A DNA stretch of 56,782 bases from Microtetraspora sp. NBRC 16547. GTDB taxonomy: Bacteria; Actinomycetota; Actinomycetes; Streptosporangiales; Streptosporangiaceae. The notes below the pieces were generated by a model that saw only the letters and a list, made by a program, of their open reading frames with translations, ran no database searches and was not told where the DNA came from. Position 1 is the stretch's first letter; every line of letters starts with the position of its first letter. Of this stretch, positions 16,332 to 25,079 are shown in pieces. Position numbers and translations under genes: made by a program. The DNA lies in assembly GCF_030268965.1 (NCBI RefSeq), contig NZ_BSSE01000040.1, positions 1 to 56,782 of the forward strand, in the 5' to 3' direction.

Positions 16332-17933
16332 TCAGGCGAGGGCGACCAGATCCCGGTACTCCTCGCTCCACAGGTCCTCGTCGGCGTCCGGGAGCAGCAG
16401 GACGCGCTCCGGGCGCAGCGCCTCGATCGCGCCCACGTCGTGGGTGACCATGACGATCGCCCCCGGGTAGGTGCCGACCGCCGCGAGGATCTCGCCCCGG
16501 GACGCGGGGTCGAGGTTGTTGGTGGGCTCGTCCAGCAGCAGCACGTTCGCGCCGGAGTGGACCAGGCCCGCCAGGGCGAGACGGGTCTTCTCGCCGCCGG
16601 ACAGGACCCCGGCCCGCTTGTCGGCGTCGTCGCCGGTGAACAGGAACGCGCCGAGCACCCGGCGCACCTCGCCGTCGGTCAGGTGCGGAGCCGCCGCGGC
16701 GAGGTTCTCCCGTACGGTCAGCGCCGGATCGAGGGTGTCGTGCTCCTGGGCGAAGTAGCCGAGGCGCAGGCCGTGGCCGTGCACCACGCGCCCCCCGTCG
16801 GGCTTCTCGTGCCCGGCGAGGATGCGCAGCAGGGTGGTCTTGCCCGCGCCGTTCAGGCCGAGGATCACCAAGCGGCCGCCCCGGTCCACGACCAGGTCGA
16901 CGCCGGTGAGGACCCGATGATTGCCGTACGCCTTGGTCAGGCTGATCGCGCCGAGGGGCGTCTTCCCGCAGGGGGCGGGCTCGGGCAGCCGGATGCGGGC
17001 CACCTTCTCCGCGTGCCGGACCGGTTCCAGGTCGGCCAGCATGCGGTCGGCGCGGCGGGCCATGTTCTTCGCCGCCACGGCCGTCGCCACGTTCGAGCGC
17101 ATCTTGTCCGCCTGGGCGTGCAGGGCGGCGGCCTTGCGCTCGGCGTTCGCCCGCTCCCGGGTATGGCGGCGCTCGTCGGCGTCACGCTGGGCGAGGTGGG
17201 CGGCCCATCCGGTGTTGTGCACGTCTACCGTGGCGCGGTGCGGATCGAGGTGGAAGACCCGGTTGACGACGCCCGCCACCAGGTCGATGTCGTGGCTGAT
17301 TACCACCAGTCCGCCCCGGTGGTCGAGCAGGAACCCGCGCAGCCAGGCGACCGAGTCGGCGTCCAGGTGGTTGGTCGGCTCATCGAGCAGCAGCGTGCCG
17401 TGGTCGGCGAACAGGATCCGGGCCAGCTCCACCCGGCGCCGCTGACCGCCGGAGAGCGCGCCCACCGGCTGGTCGGTCACCCGCGCGGGCAGCCCGAGGC
17501 CGGCGGCGACGCGGGCCGCCTCCGCCTCTGCCGCGTACCCGCCGCGGGCCTGGAACTCGGCCTCCGCGCGGGCGTAGGCGTTCATCGCCCACTCCTGCGC
17601 CGCCGGGCTCGTCGCGTCGGCCATCGCCGTCTCGGCGGCCCGCAGGGCGCGGACGGCCCGGTCCAGGCCCCGGGCGGACAGGATCCGGTCGGTGACCGTG
17701 GCCGTGGGATCGGCCGCGCGGGAGTCCTGCGGCAGGTAGCCCACCGCGCCGGTACGGACGACGGTCCCGGCGGCGGGCTGCGCCTGCCCGGCCAGGATGT
17801 TCATGAGGGTGGTCTTGCCCGCGCCGTTGCGGCCGACCAGGCCGATCCGGTCGCCGGGGGCGATGTGGAAGGAGATCTCGGACAGCAGCAGACGGGCGCC
17901 GACGCGCACGTCGAGGTCGCGAACGGTGATCAT
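16332..17933 (-). CDS. ABC-F family ATPase (ribosome-associated, possible antibiotic resistance)
   Basis: 533 residues with two ABC domains and no membrane helices. Walker A GRNGAGKTT and GLNGAGKTT; signatures LSGGQRRR and LSGGEKTR; Walker B LLLDEPTNHLD and LLLDEPTNNLD; switch His in VVISHDID and VMVTHDVG. The Arg/Ala-rich linker between the domains (ADERRHTRERANAERKAAAL) reaches into the ribosome in this family. Start ATG 17933 (MITVRDLDV); a longer frame to 17966 lacks support. A short leader ORF and hairpin upstream suggest drug-induced attenuation. It may protect ribosomes from macrolide, lincosamide or pleuromutilin-like drugs, or be a housekeeping translation factor. Confidence 0.88.
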   Translation of the reverse strand: MITVRDLDVRVGARLLLSEISFHIAPGDRIGLVGRNGAGKTTLMNILAGQAQPAAGTVVRTGAVGYLPQDSRAADPTATVTDRILSARGLDRAVRALRAAETAMADATSPAAQEWAMNAYARAEAEFQARGGYAAEAEAARVAAGLGLPARVTDQPVGALSGGQRRRVELARILFADHGTLLLDEPTNHLDADSVAWLRGFLLDHRGGLVVISHDIDLVAGVVNRVFHLDPHRATVDVHNTGWAAHLAQRDADERRHTRERANAERKAAALHAQADKMRSNVATAVAAKNMARRADRMLADLEPVRHAEKVARIRLPEPAPCGKTPLGAISLTKAYGNHRVLTGVDLVVDRGGRLVILGLNGAGKTTLLRILAGHEKPDGGRVVHGHGLRLGYFAQEHDTLDPALTVRENLAAAAPHLTDGEVRRVLGAFLFTGDDADKRAGVLSGGEKTRLALAGLVHSGANVLLLDEPTNNLDPASRGEILAAVGTYPGAIVMVTHDVGAIEALRPERVLLLPDADEDLWSEEYRDLVALA

Positions 17934-17956
17934 GGGATAACGCTCCGGAAAAGCAA

Positions 17957-17989
17957 AAGGACACACGGGTGGCGTGGAAGCGGGTCCTT
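17957..17989 (-). terminator. Attenuator-like hairpin in the ABC-F leader
   Basis: On the minus strand AAGGAC pairs with GTCCTT across a loop with an inner CACG/CGTG pair, followed by TTGCTTTT. It sits just after the stop of the seven-codon leader ORF and before the ABC-F start, as expected for a transcription attenuator that a stalled ribosome would disrupt. Confidence 0.45.
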
Positions 17990-17992
17990 GAG

Positions 17993-18016
17993 CTAGGAAA
18001 TCCGGGGCGTAGACAT
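17993..18016 (-). CDS. Leader peptide of ABC-F gene (MSTPRIS)
   Basis: Seven codons, ATG 18016 to TAG 17993, ending four bases before the attenuator stem. Many antibiotic-resistance ABC-F genes carry such upstream ORFs where ribosome stalling permits read-through. There is no strong ribosome site, so it might be translated from a near-leaderless transcript. Position and hairpin are the only evidence. Confidence 0.4.
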   Translation of the reverse strand: MSTPRIS

Positions 18017-18076
18017 AACGGACAGGCTAACGGGCTCCACCCGGTGACCGCATCCGAAATAAGCGGTGCCGCCCGG

Positions 18077-18101
18077 CACCACCGCGCATACCGCGGTGGT
18101 G
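18077..18101. other. Perfect 10-bp stem-loop in the ABC-F/DUF2871 intergenic region
   Basis: CACCACCGCG and CGCGGTGGTG around CATAC. It lies about 60 bp upstream of the leader ORF on the minus strand; it could be an operator or part of the leader RNA. The rest of 18017-18383 shows no gene. Confidence 0.4.
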
Positions 18102-18383
18102 GTAGGGCGGAACACTCCCGGGGGCGGATGCGCCTATGATGCGCCGGGTGGGACCCTCGAGACATGGACACCGCGATACCCGTCATTGCCTTGTCTCCGG
18201 TGTCTCCGGCGCGGACCTGACGCGGCCCCCGAACCCCGGCCGCCCTCCCGGCGGTCTTCCCGCCCCCGGCAAGCTGTACGGCGTGGCCTTCGTGGGCGGT
18301 CAGCGGCGCACCCACCGGTGATCACCAGTCGAAACTCCGCCCATGACCTGGGCGGGTTCCATCAACTCTCATAAAGGAACACG

Positions 18384-18842
18384 ATGAAGAAGCTCTACTA
18401 TGCGGCCCTCGTCTACATGGCGCTCGGGTTGGCCGGCGGGCTGTACTACCGCGATCTGACCAAGGCGAACGATTTCACCGGTCAGACGCAGCTCGGGGTC
18501 GTCCACACCCACCTGCTGGTGCTGGGCATGTTCTTCTTCCTCATCATGATCCTGTTCGAGCGGGCGTTCGCCCTGTCGAAGAGCAGGTTGTTCGGCTGGT
18601 TCTTCTGGATCTACAACGCCGGGCTCGTGATGACGGTGACGATCATGACGGTGCACGGCACCCTGACCGTCCTGGGCAAGACCTCCGGTGCCGCGCTCGC
18701 GGGCATCGCCGGGCTGGGACACATCCTGCTCACCGTCGCCCTGATTCTCTTCTTCGTCTGCCTGCGCGGCCGCCTCTTCCCCAAGTCCGCCGAGGACGCG
18801 GCGGACCGGCCGGCCGTGGCGGACGGCTCGGCGGTGGCGTAG
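18384..18842 (+). CDS. DUF2871 four-helix membrane protein
   Basis: 152 residues starting MKKLYYAALVYMALGLAGGL after AAAGGA. Four membrane helices: residues 4-24, 43-61, 72-93 and about 105-127. The VVHTHLLVLGMFFFLIM segment with two His is conserved in DUF2871 proteins, which resemble small heme-copper-oxidase-like or NnrU-type helices; function unknown. Single gene with its own terminator. Confidence 0.8.
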   Translation: MKKLYYAALVYMALGLAGGLYYRDLTKANDFTGQTQLGVVHTHLLVLGMFFFLIMILFERAFALSKSRLFGWFFWIYNAGLVMTVTIMTVHGTLTVLGKTSGAALAGIAGLGHILLTVALILFFVCLRGRLFPKSAEDAADRPAVADGSAVA

Positions 18843-18863
18843 GCCGGAGCGGCGCCGGTACCC

Positions 18864-18888
18864 CGGCCGGGTCTCCCCGACCCGGCCG
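18864..18888. terminator. Bidirectional terminator
   Basis: CGGCCGGGTC and GACCCGGCCG form a perfect 10-bp stem with TCCCC loop between the convergent DUF2871 and aldehyde dehydrogenase genes. Confidence 0.6.
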
Positions 18889-18953
18889 CACGGTCGCCCC
18901 GGTCCACCTGGTCACCTGGTCCACCCGGTCAGCCGGTCACCGCGGTCGGCCGG

Positions 18954-20369
18954 TCAGTGCCACCACGGGTCGGGCCCGGTCGAGTTGTTGATCAGGTATG
19001 AGCGGCGGCGGAGGAACCGGCTCAGGGAAGCGGGCCCCATCCTCGAACCGCCGAGCCCGGAGGAGTTGAAGGAGTTCTTCTCGCCCTCGTGGACGAACGC
19101 GGTCAGCCCCGAGTCGTTGACGCTGACCGCTCCGACGAGGAGGCGGTCCGCGACCGACAGCGCGCTCGCGGAATCGGAGGCGAACACCGCCGCCGACAGC
19201 CCGTAGGAGGAGTCGTTCGCCAGCTCCACCGCGTGATCGGCGTCGCGGACGCGCATGACCGGAACGATGGGACCGAACGTCTCCTCGGTCATCACGAGCA
19301 TGCCGTGATCGACGTCGGTCAGGACCGTCGGCAGGCACCACCGGCCGCCGCCGAGACGTTCCATCCGCCCTCCGCACCGGACGGTGGCCCCCTTCTCCAG
19401 GGCGTCGGTGAGATGACGCTCGATCACCGCCGCCTGCGCGGGATCGATCAGCGGGCCGATCTGGCCGTCACCCGGCCCCGGATACGCCAGCGTGAGCCGC
19501 CCGGCCTTGCGGACGAGCAGGTCCAGGAACTCCTCGTAGGCGGCCTCCTCAACGTAGACCCGCTCGATCGACAGGCATGACTGACCCGCGTTGGCCGTCG
19601 CCCCCCACAGGACGGACGAGCTGGCCCGGTCGAGGTCGGCGCCCGCCAGGACGATCGCGGGATCCTTGCCGCCCAGCTCCAGGAAGGCCGGTATGAACGC
19701 CTCGGCGGCAGCGGCGGCGACGATCCGCCCGGTCGGGACGCTGCCGGTGAAGGCGACGGCGTCCACGAGGCGCACGATGCTCGCGCCGGTGGCTCCGTCG
19801 CCTTCGACCATCGTGATGACGTCGGCGAGGTCGGGCACCTGGGCGGCGGTCTTCATCAGCGGAGCGATGAAACGGGGCGTCACCTCGCTCGGCTTGGCCA
19901 GTACCGCGCAGCCCGCGGCCAGGGCGGGGATCGCGTCGATCAACCCGAGAAGGAGCGGGAAGTTCCACGGGCTGATCACGCCGACGAGGGGATAGGGAAC
20001 ACCGGCGCCGCGGATCTCGATGCCGGGGATCGCCGCCTGGAGCGGAGGCGGCGGCGTCAGCAGCTCCGGGGCCTGACCGGCCCATCGTTCCAGCATGCCG
20101 AGGACGCTGCCGACTTCCAGCACGGATTCGGTGAGCCGTCCGGTGTCGGAGGTCAGCGCCGCCACGAGCTCGTCCTGAGCCCCGGCGATCTCCTCCCGCC
20201 AGGTTAGGAGAGCCGCCGCGCGCCGCTCGGCGGGGAGGGCCGCCCAGCGGGGCTGTGCGGCGCGGAGGCGGGCCGCCGCCTCGGCCAGTTCCGCCGGCGC
20301 GGGCGGGCACAGCTCGCGATGGATCTCGCCGGTGCGCGGATCCCGGACCTGGTACGTCCCGCCGGTCAC
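18954..20369 (-). CDS. NAD(P)-dependent aldehyde dehydrogenase
   Basis: 471 residues, standard ALDH length. PWNFP (N136 oxyanion contact), AKPSEVTP (K159 for NAD), FTGSVPTG, base E231 in LELGGKDP, nucleophile C265 in NAGQSCLSIERV, and ETFGPIVPV near 370. Start is GTG 20369, overlapping the nitrilase-like stop by GTGA, so the two proteins are made together. The pair suggests conversion of an aldehyde to an acid together with a C-N hydrolase-fold partner. Substrate unknown. Confidence 0.9.
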   Translation of the reverse strand: MTGGTYQVRDPRTGEIHRELCPPAPAELAEAAARLRAAQPRWAALPAERRAAALLTWREEIAGAQDELVAALTSDTGRLTESVLEVGSVLGMLERWAGQAPELLTPPPPLQAAIPGIEIRGAGVPYPLVGVISPWNFPLLLGLIDAIPALAAGCAVLAKPSEVTPRFIAPLMKTAAQVPDLADVITMVEGDGATGASIVRLVDAVAFTGSVPTGRIVAAAAAEAFIPAFLELGGKDPAIVLAGADLDRASSSVLWGATANAGQSCLSIERVYVEEAAYEEFLDLLVRKAGRLTLAYPGPGDGQIGPLIDPAQAAVIERHLTDALEKGATVRCGGRMERLGGGRWCLPTVLTDVDHGMLVMTEETFGPIVPVMRVRDADHAVELANDSSYGLSAAVFASDSASALSVADRLLVGAVSVNDSGLTAFVHEGEKNSFNSSGLGGSRMGPASLSRFLRRRSYLINNSTGPDPWWH

Positions 20370-21394
20370 GCGATCACGCCCGCGGTGCGCAACCGGGCGA
20401 TCGTCGCCGCCTGGCGCTCTTTGAACCACGAGCGATCCGGCACCGTTCCATCGAGCTCGTTGGGCCGCTCTCCCTCGTGGCGGGCGTACTCGGCCGCCCA
20501 CAGTGCGGGTTTGGCGCGGGAGAGCAGGTTGCCCATGCCGGGACGGCTCCGGAAGCGGCGCAACGCGCCGAGATCCAGCTCGGCACTGGCGACCAGACTC
20601 TCTCCCGGCCCGGCCTGCGCCAGCACGCGCCCCTCGAAGTCGATCAGTTCGGAGCCGCCGGAGGTGGAGTCGGCGGGGATCGGGATGCCGGTGAGGCCGC
20701 CGCTGTTGGCCGACACCACGTAGGAGAGGTTCTCGAGCGCACGCGCCCGGCGGGCGATCGCCTTCGGCGTGAGCATCGGGCTGGACGCTTCGGAGGTGGG
20801 GTGGCACAGCACCTCCGCCCCGCGCAGGGCCAGGGAGCGGGCCAGCTCGGGGTAGAGGATCTCCTCGGAGGCGACGGCGGCGAGGTTGCCGATCGGGGTG
20901 CGCGCGACCGGCAGCAGGGCGTCGGCCCCGTGAACGTCGAGGTAGCGGTCCCACACGTCGTACGGCGTGGGCGAGTACATCGAGTACAGCCGGCGGCACC
21001 GCAGCACGATGTCACCCGCCGGGTCGATGATGAACGAGGCCTGGAAGTACAGATCGGGGAAGTGCTCATCGGTTTCGTACGCGTTGCCCGCGAGGTAGAC
21101 GTCCTGGTCGCGGGCGATGGCGGCGAGCGCTTCGTACTCCGGGCCGTCCGGAGCCAGCGCGGCTTTCTCCCGCCAGGCGGGGATCGACTCACCCAGCGGG
21201 AATCCGGTCAGCGCGTACTCGGGGAGCACGACCAGCCGGAGGTCCGGTCCGATCCACTGTTTGGAGCCCCTGACCTGGACGGCGATCCGGGACACGGCGG
21301 CCTTCATGGCCGCGCGGGCGTCGTCGACGGACATCCCGCTCACCGCATGGGTGGTGGTCTGGAGTGCGAGCGCGCGATACGAGAGGTTCACCAC
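20366..21394 (-). CDS. Nitrilase-superfamily protein lacking the catalytic Cys and Lys
   Basis: 342 residues with the CN-hydrolase fold. The Glu of the triad is present (E59, VVLPEYALTG). Where the superfamily has the Lys, this reads LRCRRLY (Arg). Where it has Cys in the C-x-D/E-x-x-x-P-E motif, this reads ASEEILYPE, so S176 replaces the nucleophile. Surrounding segments (GAEVLCHPTSEAS, RALENLSYVVSANSGG) are well kept, so the gene is not decayed. It may be a binding or regulatory pseudoenzyme, or use Ser. First gene of the pair with aldehyde dehydrogenase. Confidence 0.8.
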   Translation of the reverse strand: MVNLSYRALALQTTTHAVSGMSVDDARAAMKAAVSRIAVQVRGSKQWIGPDLRLVVLPEYALTGFPLGESIPAWREKAALAPDGPEYEALAAIARDQDVYLAGNAYETDEHFPDLYFQASFIIDPAGDIVLRCRRLYSMYSPTPYDVWDRYLDVHGADALLPVARTPIGNLAAVASEEILYPELARSLALRGAEVLCHPTSEASSPMLTPKAIARRARALENLSYVVSANSGGLTGIPIPADSTSGGSELIDFEGRVLAQAGPGESLVASAELDLGALRRFRSRPGMGNLLSRAKPALWAAEYARHEGERPNELDGTVPDRSWFKERQAATIARLRTAGVIA

Positions 21395-21520
21395 TGGCCT
21401 TCCAAAAATGAAACCGCGTTCCTCTCTACGGAAAGTAGCATTCCGGTGCGTATGGGGGGAAGCGCGAAGCCAGGACGACGGCCGGGCCCGATGAACGATC
21501 GGGCCCGACGAACCCCGGGC

Positions 21521-22198
21521 TCAGGGGCGCTCGCTGGTGAGCCTCCCGTCGACCATCGTGAGAACGGTGTCCACCAGGCCGAGTGTGGCCAGGTCATGGG
21601 TGACCATCACGGTCGCCAGGGAGTTCTCCTTGGTCAGCTTGGCGAGCAGGGAGACGACCTGCTCCCCGCGCCGGTGATCCAGCGCGCTGGTCGGCTCGTC
21701 CACGAGCAGCACCTCCGGCCGGTTCATCAGGGCGCGGGCGATGTTGACCCGCTGCCGCTCGCCGCCGGAGAGCTGGTGCGGCCGCTTGTGCTTCTTGTCC
21801 ACCATGTCCACGGCGGCGAGCAGCTCTTGGGCGCGTACGGTCGCCTCGCGGACCGAGGACCCCGAGATGTGCGCCATGACCAGGAGCTGCTCCAGCGCGG
21901 TGAGCGAGGCGAGCAGGTTCGACTGCTGGAAGACGATCCCGATGTGGTCGCGGCGGACGCGGGTCCTGGCCGCCTGGCCGACCGAGGTCACGTCGTGCCC
22001 GGCCACCGACACCTTCCCCGAGGCCGGGGTGATGAGCGTGGCGGCGACGGCCAGCAGGCTGGACTTGCCCGAGCCCGACGGGCCGACGACGGCGGTGAAC
22101 TCGCCGGCCGCCACGCTGAGGTCCACATGGTCGAGCGCGGTCAGGGTGCGGTCGCCGTCCGGGTAGGTGAGGACGACGTCGTCGAGCCGGAGGGTCAT
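21521..22198 (-). CDS. ABC exporter ATPase, LolD/MacB type
   Basis: 225 residues. Walker A GPSGSGKSS, Q-loop VFQQSNLLASLTALEQ, signature LSGGERQR, Walker B VLLVDEPTSALD, switch MVTHD. The second gene of a two-gene operon (ATGA overlap with the permease stop). With the FtsX-like permease it makes a mechanotransmission-type exporter for a peptide, lipid or drug. Confidence 0.92.
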   Translation of the reverse strand: MTLRLDDVVLTYPDGDRTLTALDHVDLSVAAGEFTAVVGPSGSGKSSLLAVAATLITPASGKVSVAGHDVTSVGQAARTRVRRDHIGIVFQQSNLLASLTALEQLLVMAHISGSSVREATVRAQELLAAVDMVDKKHKRPHQLSGGERQRVNIARALMNRPEVLLVDEPTSALDHRRGEQVVSLLAKLTKENSLATVMVTHDLATLGLVDTVLTMVDGRLTSERP

Positions 22199-23331
22199 CG
22201 CGAGGCTCCAAGGGCGGTCAGCGGGTCGACAGAGGTGATCTTGCGGATGGCCAGCGCGGCGCCGGCGGCACCGAGCAGGATCATCACCGCGACGGGGACG
22301 GCCGTCGTGGCGGCGGACAGCACGAACGGCACCGTTCCCTTGGCCAGCGCGCCGGCGCCCGCGCCGAGCGCGCCGCCGATCCCCGCGCCCAGCAGCAGCA
22401 CGATGACGGCCTGGGCGAGCGCGTCGCGCAGCAGGTAGCCCGTGCTCGCGCCGAGCGCCTTCAGCACGGCGACGTCGGCGCGGCGCTGGATCGTCCACAC
22501 GGTGAAGAACGCGCCGATGACCAGCGCGGAGATCGCGAACAGGAATCCCCGCATGAGCTGGAGCGACCCGTTCTCCGAGGAGAAGGAGCCGATCGCGGCC
22601 GGGGCGTCCGAGAGCGGCACGGTGACGGTGCCCGCCCGCTGGTCGGCGGCGGCCAGGCCCGAGGCGTCGGTGGTGCGCAGGGCGAGCACGGTGGCGACCG
22701 TGTCCGCCTCGCTCTGGCGGCTGATCCACTGCCAGTCGCCGATGCTCATCCAGGCGACCGGGGTGTGGCTGTAGGAGGCGGTGGGACCGGTTCCCGCGAC
22801 GATGAAGTCCCGGCCGAAAATCTGCACCTTGGCCCCTGCGGCCAGCCCGCTGTCCTTCGCCAGGGCCGAGGAGAGCACGATCTTTCCGGTGTCCACGGCG
22901 CCGCCCGCAGTGCCGCCCGACGTGCCGCCCGCAGTGCCGCCCGCAGTGCCGGCCAGCGCGCCGCCGGGCTCGACGCCGAACAGCGCGGCCGCCGTGCTTT
23001 GTCGGCCGTCCGGACCGGAGGTGAGCCGGCCCATGCTGACGCCGAGTCGCTCGGCGGAGACGCCCTTCACCTCCTTCCACGCCTGCCACGTCTGCTCGCT
23101 GATCCGGCTGTCGGAGAAGGAGGGCTTGCCGGGCTTGCCGTCCGGACCCTCGGCGACGGAGAAGACGATGCGGTCGCTCGGCAGTCCGGTCACCGCCGAG
23201 ATGTTCTCCTGGGCGAGACCGGCGGTCAGGCCGGACAGCATGGTCACCAGCAGCGTGATGAGCAGGACGACGGCGCCCATGAGAGCGAAGCGTCCTTTCG
23301 CGAAACGTAGGTCCCTGAGCGCCACGAACAC
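22195..23331 (-). CDS. FtsX/MacB-type ABC permease
   Basis: 378 residues. N-terminal helix (LMGAVVLLITLLVTMLSGL), a large outer domain of about 190 residues, and three C-terminal helices with the FtsX motif ADVAVLKALGASTGYLLRDALAQ. The outer domain holds a slipped Gly-Thr repeat (AGGTAGGTSGGTAGG) from a 15-18 bp DNA repeat. Start GTG 23331 follows GGGGGA; upstream frame to 23583 is not homologous. No regulator adjoins it. Confidence 0.85.
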   Translation of the reverse strand: MFVALRDLRFAKGRFALMGAVVLLITLLVTMLSGLTAGLAQENISAVTGLPSDRIVFSVAEGPDGKPGKPSFSDSRISEQTWQAWKEVKGVSAERLGVSMGRLTSGPDGRQSTAAALFGVEPGGALAGTAGGTAGGTSGGTAGGAVDTGKIVLSSALAKDSGLAAGAKVQIFGRDFIVAGTGPTASYSHTPVAWMSIGDWQWISRQSEADTVATVLALRTTDASGLAAADQRAGTVTVPLSDAPAAIGSFSSENGSLQLMRGFLFAISALVIGAFFTVWTIQRRADVAVLKALGASTGYLLRDALAQAVIVLLLGAGIGGALGAGAGALAKGTVPFVLSAATTAVPVAVMILLGAAGAALAIRKITSVDPLTALGASR

Positions 23332-23569
23332 AGCGCGTTCCCCCGTCGGATGTCGGTTGATCTGTCGTCGTCCAGCATCCGGGTGCACCCCTTTCCCCGG
23401 CGTCGTACGGACGGTCGGGCCGCGACCTTCCTTTGATCCGGAGAGAAATCCATCTTTCGGACGATGCGGCATCAGCCGTGGAGAGAAGTGGCGAGCAGGG
23501 CGGCCCGTCCCGGTGCCGGCCGGGACGTACGGCGCGGGCCTCTCCCGTACACGCCTGTTCCATTCAGAG

Positions 23570-23581
23570 GAAACATGTTTC
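23570..23581. promoter_or_regulatory. Perfect 12-bp palindrome in a divergent intergenic region
   Basis: GAAACATGTTTC lies between the exporter operon (minus) and the small plus-strand gene at 23664, in AT-richer DNA than its surroundings. A likely operator; its protein is unknown. The rest of 23332-23663 has no gene. Confidence 0.4.
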
Positions 23582-23663
23582 AAACTGAGGGAGAAATGGG
23601 CGGCCGGGTGATGTTCGGGGGATCTCCGCGAGACCCGTACAGGCGAACGGCGAAGGAGCAGGC

Positions 23664-24008
23664 GTGATCTATCTCGTCTATCGGATGCGGCTCACCGAGA
23701 GCGCGCGGCGGGACATGAAGGCGTTCTGGAAGTGGCTGGAACAGCGGGAGAGCTGGTTCTACCGCGACCTGCCGATGGTCAAAGAGGTGCGCTGGTACTA
23801 CAGCGTCGTCGGCGACGTCTACGTTCTGGAGAACTGGGCGGCCTTCGAGGACGAGGCGGGCTGGGGGGCCTACCGCGCCGCGCTGGCCGATCTGAAGGCG
23901 GACGACTCATGGGAGACGGAGCGGGTGTCCCAGGAATCGTGGTGGGATTTCCTTGACACAAGGATCGTCACCGACACGCCCGTTCCCGTGGGGTTCTCGC
24001 GGGACTGA
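23664..24008 (+). CDS. Small protein, possible dimeric alpha-beta barrel
   Basis: 114 residues from GTG 23664 with AAGGAG five bases upstream. IYLVYRMRLTESARRDMKAF and GDVYVLENWAAFEDEAGW resemble the beta-alpha-beta edges of NIPSNAP/antibiotic-monooxygenase-like ferredoxin folds; rich in Trp. No catalytic residues assignable. It precedes the IclR gene by 33 bp and may be co-transcribed. Confidence 0.65.
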   Translation: MIYLVYRMRLTESARRDMKAFWKWLEQRESWFYRDLPMVKEVRWYYSVVGDVYVLENWAAFEDEAGWGAYRAALADLKADDSWETERVSQESWWDFLDTRIVTDTPVPVGFSRD

Positions 24009-24041
24009 ACGTGCCGGCGCCAGTTAGGGGCTGAGATTCCG

Positions 24042-24857
24042 ATGGACACCATCAAGCCGTTGCACAGTCGTGCGGCGGAATCCTCCAGTCAGACGGTCGC
24101 GACCGTCCAACGTGCCGCGGACGTGCTCGTGCTCTTCGCCGCCCCGGGATCCGTCACGCTCGGCGTCACGGAGATCGCGGAGCGGCTCGGCATGTCCAAG
24201 GCAGCGGTTCATCGGATCCTGGCCTCGCTTCGCCTGCACGGGTTGATCGACCTGGACGAGAGCACCCGGCGATACTCGCTCGGGGTGACGGCCATGCGGC
24301 TCGGGCTGGCCTACCTCGACAGGATCGACGTGCGCAAGCTGGCGGCGCCCGAACTGCTGACCCTGTCCAGGTCGCTGTCCGAGACGGCGACGCTGTCGAT
24401 TCGCACCGGAACGACGCGGGTCTATGTGGACCAGGTGACCCCGAGCCGGGAAGTGATCATGTCGGTCTCTCTCGGGGTCCCCTATCCACTGCATGCCGGC
24501 GCGTCTTCCAAGGCGTTTCTGGCCTTCCTCTCCGACGAGGAGATCGACACGTACCTGAGAACCGTTCCGCTGGCCCGGCTGACCGAACGCACCCTGGTCC
24601 ACGCCGATGTGCTGCGCAAGGAGATAGCGGGCATTCGCGACCGCGGGTACGCGAAATCCAACGCCGAACGTCAGCCGGGTTCGGCTTCGGTCGCCGCGCC
24701 GGTTTTCGACCACCACGGCCGGCCGGCCGGCGTTGTCAGCGTGTGCGGGCCGCTGGAGCGGTTCAGGGACGAGGCGGAGCAGTGCGCCGAGGCGCTGCTC
24801 GAGTCGACGAACCGGATCTCGGCCCAGATGGGCCACCTCCAAGCCGGAACGAAGTGA
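24042..24857 (+). CDS. IclR-family transcriptional regulator
   Basis: 271 residues. Winged HTH at about 22-85 (LGVTEIAERLGMSKAAVHRIL, LRLHGLIDLDESTRRYSLG) and the IclR effector domain at 95-265 (LPYPLHAGASSKAFLAFL-like segment, YAKSNAERQPGSASVAAPVF). Start ATG 24042 shortly after GGGGCTGAGA. Usually controls aromatic or small-acid catabolism; the nearby target is unclear. 24858-25079 is non-coding. Confidence 0.9.
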   Translation: MDTIKPLHSRAAESSSQTVATVQRAADVLVLFAAPGSVTLGVTEIAERLGMSKAAVHRILASLRLHGLIDLDESTRRYSLGVTAMRLGLAYLDRIDVRKLAAPELLTLSRSLSETATLSIRTGTTRVYVDQVTPSREVIMSVSLGVPYPLHAGASSKAFLAFLSDEEIDTYLRTVPLARLTERTLVHADVLRKEIAGIRDRGYAKSNAERQPGSASVAAPVFDHHGRPAGVVSVCGPLERFRDEAEQCAEALLESTNRISAQMGHLQAGTK

Positions 24858-25079
24858 CGCCCGCGTCGGCCGCACGCGTCCTGCTGTGATGCGGCCGCCG
24901 CCCCCACGCCATCTCTCCAGCCATCTCTCCATGTCGTGACTCCACGCAGCCCCGCCCGAGCCCCCGCGCCGCCCCATGCGTGAAACGCTCGCCCGTCGCG
25001 TACGGCGAAGCCCGCGACGCTCCGACGCCGCGGGCCCGGCCGGGTGCCCACGAGGGCGCTCGCCCTACTCCATGCCGTC

